A stretch of 63,367 nucleotides of DNA, from positions 36,853 through 100,219 of the forward strand of contig NZ_AOMC01000161.1 in assembly GCF_000336695.1 (NCBI RefSeq), written 5' to 3'. Below, piece by piece: positions 34,773 through 41,984 of this stretch; position 1 is the stretch's first letter; each line of letters begins with the position of its first letter. This DNA comes from Halococcus morrhuae DSM 1307. GTDB taxonomy: Archaea; Halobacteriota; Halobacteria; Halobacteriales; Halococcaceae. The position numbers were made by a program, and so were the translations under genes. Below the pieces are notes generated by a model. It was given only the letters and a program-made list of their open reading frames with translations. It made no database searches and was not told the origin of the DNA.

Positions 34773-35404
34773 GCGAATCGACGAGCCCCATCGACGCCGC
34801 CGACCGCCCTGAGGTCCTGTTCGTCGACAACTTCGATTCGTTCACCTACAACCTCGTCGAGTACGTGAGCGAACACGCGAACACCCACGTCGTGCGCAAC
34901 ACGGCTTCACTCAACGAAATCCGCGCTGCCGACCCGGACGGGATCGTCATCAGTCCTGGGCCGGGCCACCCGGAAAACGACCGCGACGTGGGTGTCACGC
35001 TCGACGTGCTCCGAGAGATGAGCCCCGGAATTCCGACGCTCGGCGTCTGTCTCGGGCTGGAAGCCGCGGTCTACGCGTATGGAGGATCGGTCGGGCGCGC
35101 GCCGGAGCCAGTACATGGAAAGGCCGTCTCGATCGATCACGACGGTCGCGGCGTGTTCGCCGATCTCGATCAGGGGTTCCAGGCAGGGCGCTATCACTCG
35201 CTGGTCGCCACCGACGTGCCCGACTGTTTCGCCGTGAGCGCGCGCACCGCCGACGGGCTCGTGATGGGGATCCGCCACGGCAGACATCCGATCGAGTGCG
35301 TACAGTTCCACCCGGAAAGCGTGCTCACGAGTGTCGGCCACGACGTCCTTCGGAACTTCGTTTCTGCGCTCGATGGCGAGCGCGTCCCGAGCGCGAATCA
35401 GTAG
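34769..35404 (+). CDS. trpG: Anthranilate synthase component II (glutamine amidotransferase)
   Basis: Class I glutamine amidotransferase, 211 residues, supplying ammonia to TrpE. The oxyanion strand is VLFVDNFDSFTYNLVEYV, the nucleophile Cys94 is in LGVCLGLEAAVYAYGG, and the His-Glu pair is in VQFHPESVLTS. The usual GHQ following CLG is GLE here, a variation that may be a haloarchaeal TrpG feature rather than a defect. It is the last gene of trpDFEG and overlaps trpE (ATGA). A putative exported protein follows 35 nt later. Confidence 0.94.
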   Translation: MSESTSPIDAADRPEVLFVDNFDSFTYNLVEYVSEHANTHVVRNTASLNEIRAADPDGIVISPGPGHPENDRDVGVTLDVLREMSPGIPTLGVCLGLEAAVYAYGGSVGRAPEPVHGKAVSIDHDGRGVFADLDQGFQAGRYHSLVATDVPDCFAVSARTADGLVMGIRHGRHPIECVQFHPESVLTSVGHDVLRNFVSALDGERVPSANQ

Positions 35405-35439
35405 CGTTAACCCGACCAGCCACGCAGTCGGCACAACCA

Positions 35440-36753
35440 ATGCGTTCGCCCTCTCGCCAGCGCCTCGGTGCGCTCCTGGTGGTTCTGGCCGTCATCGTCG
35501 TCGTCGGGCCACTCGCCGTGAGCGCGGCGACCACACCGACTGCCAGCGCGGCCGACAACGATTCGACGCGCGGTGCGACGCTCGTCGGAATGCAGTCCGA
35601 AGGAGCGGTCACACAGTACGACGCGAACGGCGACGAGGTCTGGACCGAGCGCGGCGAGAACGTCGACTACTTCGACGTGACGAAACTCGACAACGGGACG
35701 GTGCTCGCGGGCTTCATCGTCGAGGGCGAGCAGTCCTGTGGCGAGTACGAAGCGCCCTGCTCGCGGACGGGTTATCGACTCATCGAACCCCAGCCCGAGC
35801 CACACGTCGTCAACGAGTGGTCGTTCCCCGTGGCGACGAAGCTCAACAGCGAGGTCCACGACGCGAACATCCTGTCCTCGGGCGAGGTGATCATGACCGA
35901 CATGGACGCCGAGCGCGTGTTCACCATCGCGCCCAACGGCACGACCACCTGGCAGTGGAACGCCAGCAACTTCTACGACGCGCCGCCGGACCCCACCCAG
36001 ACCGACTGGCTCCACATCAACGACGTCGACCCGATCGGCGGCGATCGATACATGGTCTCGGTCCGGAACGCGAACCAGCTGCTCGTCATCGAGCGCGGTG
36101 AGGGCGTCGTCGACGTGATCAACGAGGACACCGAGCGCGGCAACGACCAGAACTGCAAGGCGAACAACGGGCTGGCCGACTACAGCAACGACAGCGGTGG
36201 CGACGTGCGCTGTGGCGATCCGGAGATCCTGAACCATCAGCACAACCCGCAGTATCTCGGACCGGACGCGATCCTCGTCGCCGACAGCGAGAACGACCGC
36301 GTGGTCGAACTCCACGAGCGCAACGGGAGCTGGGAGGTCGTATGGGGCGTCGATTCGTCCAACGGCGTCCGCTTCGACTGGCCGCGTGACGCCGACCGCC
36401 TGCCCAACGGCAACACGCTCATCACCGACAGCCGCAACAACCGCGTCGTCGAGGTCACGCCCGAAGGCGAGACCGTCTGGAACACCGACACCGGGATCTG
36501 GCCCTACGAGGCCGAACGGCTGCCCTACAACGAGATCCTCAATGACGACCAACTCCCGCGGATGAACGGCACCGGCGACACGCCGACGACGAGTGGGGAG
36601 ACGCTCCCGCTGCTCGGACAGGCCCACGCCGGCCTCTCCTACGTGGTGTCGCTGCCGGTCTGGTTCCAGCCCTGGCATATCGGCGCGCTCGCCCTCGGCG
36701 TGATCTTTGCGCTCGTCGGCGGCGTGCTGGTCTGGAGCGGTCGGCGGCGGTAA
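35440..36753 (+). CDS. Exported arylsulfotransferase (ASST)-like beta-propeller protein with C-terminal membrane anchor
   Basis: A 437-residue protein with an N-terminal signal helix (residues ~9-36, GALLVVLAVIVVVGPLAVSA), an extracellular beta-propeller-like body and a C-terminal helix (~413-432) plus RRR anchor. Repeats such as ILSSGEVIMTDMDAERVFTI, VADSENDRVVELHERNGSWEVVW and RLPNGNTLITDSRNNRVVEV resemble arylsulfate sulfotransferase/NHL-like blades, and HDANIL, LHINDV and HQHNPQ carry conserved histidines. ASST catalytic His can be one of these, but no one residue can be confirmed by eye. It has a 35-nt gap after trpG and may be co-transcribed or simply adjacent. Substrate is unknown. Confidence 0.78.
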   Translation: MRSPSRQRLGALLVVLAVIVVVGPLAVSAATTPTASAADNDSTRGATLVGMQSEGAVTQYDANGDEVWTERGENVDYFDVTKLDNGTVLAGFIVEGEQSCGEYEAPCSRTGYRLIEPQPEPHVVNEWSFPVATKLNSEVHDANILSSGEVIMTDMDAERVFTIAPNGTTTWQWNASNFYDAPPDPTQTDWLHINDVDPIGGDRYMVSVRNANQLLVIERGEGVVDVINEDTERGNDQNCKANNGLADYSNDSGGDVRCGDPEILNHQHNPQYLGPDAILVADSENDRVVELHERNGSWEVVWGVDSSNGVRFDWPRDADRLPNGNTLITDSRNNRVVEVTPEGETVWNTDTGIWPYEAERLPYNEILNDDQLPRMNGTGDTPTTSGETLPLLGQAHAGLSYVVSLPVWFQPWHIGALALGVIFALVGGVLVWSGRRR

Positions 36754-36834
36754 CGCTCGCGCCCCGCTTTCGAACGAACCCCTTCACGCTTCGTCTGCAA
36801 CCCACCTTCCATCGGCCGATTTTTCACGGCACGA

Positions 36835-37017
36835 TTACTTCCACTCCGTTCTGGATACGTTTATAACTCTTTGGGGATTATCTAAGGAAACAACCCACGG
36901 ATAGTGATATTCGAGTCGTCTCAACAGTATATTCAAATGAAATTGCAAAAAATCAAATGAAGACGGATAATTTATTTGGATGGCCATTGAACAAGGGATT
37001 CGTCACCGAATGACCGA
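36835..37017 (+). repeat. Upstream copy (A) of a ~183-bp duplicated cis element
   Basis: Copy A of a direct repeat whose partner is 37522-37704. The last 75 bp (36943-37017) differ at only 4 positions from the partner (37630-37704); the first 108 bp align at equal length but are diverged, and both carry a TTTATA element (around 36860 and 37548). A second TTTATTTGG box lies in the conserved part. It ends 71 bp upstream of a small membrane-protein gene. Together with 36754-36834 this is a 335-bp AT-rich gene-free stretch. Confidence 0.8.
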
Positions 37018-37034
37018 CGGATGATCGGACGCCT

Positions 37035-37049
37035 ACGCCAGCCCTAGCA
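37035..37049 (+). repeat. 15-bp direct repeat, copy 1
   Basis: ACGCCAGCCCTAGCA, identical to 37352-37366. The two copies bracket the 77-residue membrane-protein gene. Confidence 0.7.
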
Positions 37050-37088
37050 TCTGGCTCTGCTCCGCGATTCCACGCACCCAAAATCACC

Positions 37089-37322
37089 ATGATGCGCAAA
37101 CCGACACAAGGAGATGAATCTCCGACTTCACGAAATAAGGTAGAGCAGATGGGAGCAGTTGCGATTGTTGTTAGTGCCGCCTACGTAGCAGCACGCTCCA
37201 TCGTCCGGTATCTGATGACATTAGCATCGCTGGAGCAAATCATTGCGGGACTGCTAACTGTTGGTATTACCCTCATAATACTCGCAGTGCTGTGGCTGCT
37301 CTCGATTGTGACATCAGGTTAG
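37089..37322 (+). CDS. 77-residue two-helix membrane protein beneath the duplicated nrdJ-type leader
   Basis: Starts MMRKPTQGDESPTSRNKVEQ and then has two hydrophobic helices (about residues 21-34 and 50-73), with positively charged or polar loop residues between, indicating a small inner-membrane protein. The composition is less GC-rich than the chromosomal average (CAGTTGCGATTGTTGTTAG), and the gene is flanked by identical 15-bp repeats and followed 8 nt later by a hairpin. No family recognised. It lies 71 bp after repeat copy A, which resembles the element upstream of nrdJ, so it may be expressed under the same control. Confidence 0.55.
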   Translation: MMRKPTQGDESPTSRNKVEQMGAVAIVVSAAYVAARSIVRYLMTLASLEQIIAGLLTVGITLIILAVLWLLSIVTSG

Positions 37323-37329
37323 CGTGATC

Positions 37330-37345
37330 CCGGCATGCTTGCCGG
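37330..37345 (+). terminator. Perfect hairpin after the 77-residue gene
   Basis: CCGGCA-TGCT-TGCCGG, a 6-bp stem and 4-nt loop, 8 nt downstream of the stop codon. A terminator or processing hairpin is possible; no T-run follows it. Confidence 0.4.
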
Positions 37346-37351
37346 AGACCC

Positions 37352-37366
37352 ACGCCAGCCCTAGCA
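37352..37366 (+). repeat. 15-bp direct repeat, copy 2
   Basis: Identical to 37035-37049 (317-bp offset). The following 155 bp to repeat copy B are AT-rich and contain no gene. Confidence 0.7.
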
Positions 37367-37521
37367 AAGACTCAATTCGAGGGCATCAACTTAAAGATTG
37401 ATTTTCGTCTGTTGTTTGTGAGTCTATTGATTATACAAATGTCTAATAGATAGGGCCATTAGAAAATACAGTCGCTTCCTCTGGATCATCAAGCGCAGTC
37501 GTGTGGTTTTTCGTCAGACAA

Positions 37522-37704
37522 ATCACTTTCACTCCAGACAGGGTATGTTTATACTGCTCCAGCGGGTACCTTCGGAAGCAACCGCGATCAGTGAAAGCCG
37601 CATAGTACCAACAGCATAATCAACTAAACTTGCAAAAAATCAAATGAAGACGGATAATTTATTTGGGTGGCCATTGAACAGGGAGTTCGTCACCGAATGA
37701 CCGA
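37522..37704 (+). repeat. Downstream copy (B) of the duplicated cis element, nrdJ promoter/leader
   Basis: Partner of 36835-37017; the 3' 75 bp are 71/75 identical. It carries TTTATA near 37548 and TTTATTT near 37660 as candidate TATA boxes and ends 66 bp before the nrdJ ATG. The 448-bp spacer 37323-37770 contains no credible ORF. Confidence 0.8.
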
Positions 37705-37734
37705 TTTTACACCACACCGAAAGGGGAGTTTTGC

Positions 37735-37767
37735 CCGTCAGCGCCCGCACGCTGCCGGAGGGGACGG
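37735..37767 (+). promoter_or_regulatory. Candidate structured leader with embedded Shine-Dalgarno of nrdJ
   Basis: CCGTC (37735-37739) can pair with GACGG (37763-37767), and AGCG (37740-37743) with CGCT (37750-37753). The strong GGAGGGG (37757-37763) falls mostly in the asymmetric internal loop, seven bases before the ATG at 37771. Strong SD motifs are uncommon in this window, so translational control is plausible. Confidence 0.4.
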
Positions 37768-37770
37768 TCG

Positions 37771-40700
37771 ATGAGCCGCGCGGACCGCTCGGCCGACGAG
37801 GTCGTCCTTCCCGTGAAGCGCACCGACGGCGACACGCTCGACGAGCGCCTGACCGCGAACGCCTACGAGAACATCCTGCCGGCGCGCTATCTCCGGAAGG
37901 ACTCCGATGGGGAGCTCGTCGAGACCCAGGAGGATCTCTTCGTGCGCGTCGCGAAGAACGTCGCGCTGGCCGAGGCGGTCTTCGAGGCCGAGCGCAACGA
38001 CATCGAAGTCAGCGTCACGCCCGACCAGCTGAAGCCCGACCATCCGCGCCGCGACCACCTCGCGAGCGAAGTGTTCGGGAAGGGGACGACGGCCGACGAC
38101 GAGGCCGAGACGGCGCTGTCGGCGTACAACGTCAACAAGTTCGCCTACGAGACCGTGGTGCCCGAGCTGCCGGCGGAGATCCGGGACCACGTCGAGGCGA
38201 CCGCGCAGTCGTTCCAGGAGTCGATGGAGGAGCTGTCGTTCATCCCGAACTCGCCAACGCTGATGAACGCCGGCGACGAACTCCAGCAGCTCTCGGCGTG
38301 TTTCGTCGATTCCCCAGCCGACGACATCGACGACATCCACGAGACGGCCAAGGAGGCCGCACAGGTCTTCCAGTCCGGCGGTGGGATGGGCTACGCGTTC
38401 TGGAAGCTCCGCCCGTACGGCGACGCGGTGGGCTCCACGGGCGGGATCGCCTCGGGGCCGATCACGTTCATGCGCACGTACGACCAGATGTGCGAGACGA
38501 TCGCGCAGGGTGGCGCGCGTCGCGGCGCACAGATGGGCGTCATGCGCGTCTCGCATCCCGACGTGATCCAGTTCATCCACGCGAAGAACAAGGACGTCTC
38601 GCTGGCGCACTCGCTGCGACTCAACGATCCCGACGACTTCACGCACACGCAGTTCGTCGACGCGCTGGAGGAGGCCCGCGAGCTCATCGACGACGAGGGG
38701 AAGGTACCCGAACACCTGCGCAACGCCGTCGAGGGCCATCTCTCGAACTTCAACATCTCTGTGGGCGTCACCGACGACTTCATGGACGCGCTCGAAAACG
38801 GCGAGGAGTTCACCTTCACCAATCCACGTACTGAGGAACCACATATCGCCACCGCCGAGACGAAGGAGCTCTACGACTGCTACGATCTCGGCGAGCACGT
38901 CGAGGTCGGCGAAGAGCTGTCGATCCCGGCCGCCGACCTCTGGGAGCATATCGTCGATGGTGCCTACCAGAACGGCGAGCCCGGTGTCATCTATCTCGAA
39001 CGAGTGAACAAGGAGCACTCCTTCGACGTCGAGGAGCATCCCGACCACGAGATCCTGGCGACGAATCCGTGTGTCACGGGTGATACACTCATCAGCACCG
39101 AGCGGGGACTGGTTCCTGCCGAGGAGCTGTACGAGCAAGGCGTCGCGACGGACGTTGTCGTCGACGGCCGGTTGAGTGACGACCGTATCAAGGAAGCCAG
39201 CAGCGTTTACAAGACAGGCGAGAAAGACGTCTACGAACTCTCCACCGAGGAAGGGTACGAGCTCCGGCTGACTGCCGATCACCGCGTGATGACCGACGAT
39301 GGCTGGGTCGAAGCGGGAGAGCTCGACGCCGGCGATACCGTTCATATCGCGGATCGCAAAGGTGCGTTCGGCCAGCACGGCACGGTCGAGGAAGGGAAGG
39401 TGCTCGGCTGGCTCGTCGGTGATGGCCACCTCAAACACGGCGAGGAGCGGGCCGTCCTGAACTTCTACGACGAGGACTGTGCGATTTCCGAGGAGTTCGC
39501 TGACGACGTGAACGACGTGGTACGTGAACCCGTCGGCAACGCGAACTACGAGGTCGGCGTCAGCCAGATTCAGCGTGCCGACGAGTATCGTGGTGTGGAC
39601 GCACGTGAGGAACGCATTCGTTCGTCACGGCTCTACGAACTCGCCGAACAGGCTGGACTCGTCGAGGAGAAACTGCAGGTTCCGAGCAGCGTCTTCCAAG
39701 GGAGCGAGGAGATGGCTCGGGGGTTCCTCAGAGCGCTGTTCACTGCCGACGGAAGCGTACAGGGGACGCGGGAGAAAGGCTTCTCCGTTCGACTATCGAG
39801 TTCGGAACGCGACTTACTTGGCGACGTCCAGCGACTCCTGTTGAATTTCGGTATCCGGAGTACCATCTACGAGAACCGTCGCGATGCCGGCACACGGGAG
39901 CTACCGGACGGCAACGGTGGGACGAAATCATACGACGTGAGGGCCCAGCACGAACTCGTCGTCTCGGGTGCGAGACTTGTCGCGTTCGAGGAGGAGATCG
40001 GCTTCTTGCTCGACGACAAAACCGACGCCCTTGCGGAGCGACTCGACAGCTACGGGCGTGGACCGTATCTCTCGAAAGCCGAGGCCACGGTCGAATCGGT
40101 CGAACTGGACGGCCACGAACCAGTGTACGACCTCACGGAACCGGACACCAACTCGTTCGTCGGCAACGGTCTCGTGGTTCACAACTGCGGCGAGCAGCCG
40201 TTGGAGGAGTACGAAGCCTGCAATCTCGGCCACATCAACCTCTCGACGCTCGCGGCGACCGATGCACCCGACTGGCGGGTCTGGTCCGACGAGCACGCCG
40301 ACGAGTACGACAGTCGGGAAGCAGCGATGGACGCTTACCTCGACGAGGCTATCGACTTCGAGGCGTTCGATCACCGCATCGAACTCGGTACGCGGTTCCT
40401 CGAAAACGTCGTCACGATGTCCGACTTCCCGGTCGAGAAGATCGAGCAGAAGGTACGAGAGATGCGCAAGATCGGGCTCGGCATCATGGGGCTCGCACAG
40501 CTCTACATCCAGTTGGGCGTGCGCTACGGCTCCGAGGAGGGCAACGAGATCGCCCGCCAGCTGATGGAGCACATCAACCACGGCTCGAAGTCCACCTCCC
40601 ACGAACTCGCCGAGCAGCGTGGAAGTTTCGAGGACTGGACGGACTCGAAGTACGCCGATCCCACCGCCTACCGCGAATGGTTCGAGGCCCAAACGGGTGA

Positions 40701-41958
40701 ATCGGCCGACGACTGGGCCGACGGCTACCCCATTCGCAACCACAACACGACGACCATCGCCCCGACGGGGACGACCTCGATGGTCGGCAACACGACGGGT
40801 GGCTGTGAGCCGATCTACAACGTCGCCTACTACAAGAACGTCTCCGACGACGTGCAGGGCGACGAGATGCTCGTCGAGTTCGACGACTACTTCCTCCGGG
40901 TCTTGGAGGCCAACGACCTCGACGTCGACGCGGTGAAGCGCGAGGCCCAGGACCAGATGAGTAGCAATGAGTTCGACGGCGTCGAGGGGCTCGAAACGGT
41001 GCCCGCGGCCATCGGCGAACTGTTCGTCGTCACCTCGGATCTCTCGGGCATCGAGCACGCGGGCGTCCAGGTGGCCTGTCAGGCCGGCGTCGACAGCGCC
41101 ATCTCGAAGACCTGCAACTTCCCGAACAGCGCCACGAAGGCGGACATGGACGAGGTCTACCGCTACATCTACGACAACGGCGGCAAGGGCGTGACGGTCT
41201 ACCGCGACGGTACGCGCTCGAAGCAGGTTCTGACCACGCGGGCGGACAACGCCGAGTTCGCCGACGACGAGGAGGCCGCGGCGGTCATCGCCGAGCAGAT
41301 CGAGGAGGTCTTCGGCGGACTCGCCGAGTTCCTCGACCACGAGGACGTGCGCGGGACGCTTGCGACCGAGGAGGCGTTCGACGAGCCGGTCTACGCGGCG
41401 AAACAGCCCCGGCCGGACGTGCTCCACGGGATGACCCAGCGCATCGATACGGGCTACGGCAAGCTCTACGTCAACATCAACGAGGACGAACAGGGTCGGC
41501 CGTTCGAACTGTTCGCCAACATCGGCCACTCGGGCGGGTTCACCAACTCCTTCACCGAGGCCTTGGCCAAAGTGATCTCGACCGCGCTGCGCTCGGGCGT
41601 CGCGCCCAAGGAGATCGTCGACGAGCTCGACGGCACCCGCAGTCCGAAGGTCGCCTGGGACAAGGGCGAACAGATCCAGTCGATCCCGGACGCTATCGGT
41701 ACCGCGATGCGTCGGTATCTCGACGACGAGATCGAGAAGACCTACCCTCAGCAGCGCAACCTCGCGGAGATCGCCGACGACGAGGGCGCTGAACCGGAGG
41801 CCGACGGCGGCGTCGCAGCCGAATCGGACACGACCGACGACGTCCAGGAACTCATCGACAACGGCGAGAGCCCCGAATGTCCCTCCTGTGGGGCGTTCAC
41901 GCTGTACTACTCCGAAGGCTGCAAGACCTGCGAATCCTGTGGCTGGTCGGAGTGCTGA
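37771..41958 (+). CDS. nrdJ: Adenosylcobalamin-dependent (class II) ribonucleotide reductase with intein
   Basis: Reduces ribonucleotides to deoxyribonucleotides using a cobalamin-derived radical. The 1395-residue precursor contains a 372-residue intein (residues 434-805); the spliced enzyme is 1023 residues. Landmarks: [49 protein letters not shown], the thiyl-radical site [22 protein letters not shown] (interrupted just before Cys), and [15 protein letters not shown]. The C-terminus has a zinc-ribbon-like CPSCGAF...[12 protein letters not shown] supplying redox-active cysteines. Start ATG 37771 is supported by GGAGGGG seven bases upstream. It is preceded by a duplicated cis element. Needs vitamin B12, as does the mutase in the same window. 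Confidence 0.96.
   Translation: [1395 protein letters not shown]
39070..40185 (+). mobile_element. Intein with LAGLIDADG homing endonuclease in nrdJ
   Basis: In-frame protein intron of 372 codons. It starts at Cys ([20 protein letters not shown], splicing block A), contains block B ([20 protein letters not shown] with the His of TADH), ends with block F/G ([21 protein letters not shown]), and is followed by extein Cys+1. Two dodecapeptide motifs, [10 protein letters not shown] and [10 protein letters not shown], retain both acidic residues, so homing may still be active. It is inserted at ATNP^CGEQ, directly in front of the catalytic Cys, a recognised RNR insertion site. The coding text seems slightly less GC-rich at third positions than the extein. 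Confidence 0.95.
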
Positions 41959-41984
41959 ACTGAACGCCGAACACCGATGAACCG

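Noticed and set aside
34769-35404. TrpG as an inactive amidotransferase because GHQ is replaced by GLE
   Set aside because: The catalytic Cys, His and Glu are all present and the operon is intact, so loss of activity is not supported.
36754-37770. CRISPR array or tRNA-like repeat in the AT-rich region
   Set aside because: Only two long direct copies exist, without spacer-repeat periodicity, and they do not fold as tRNA.
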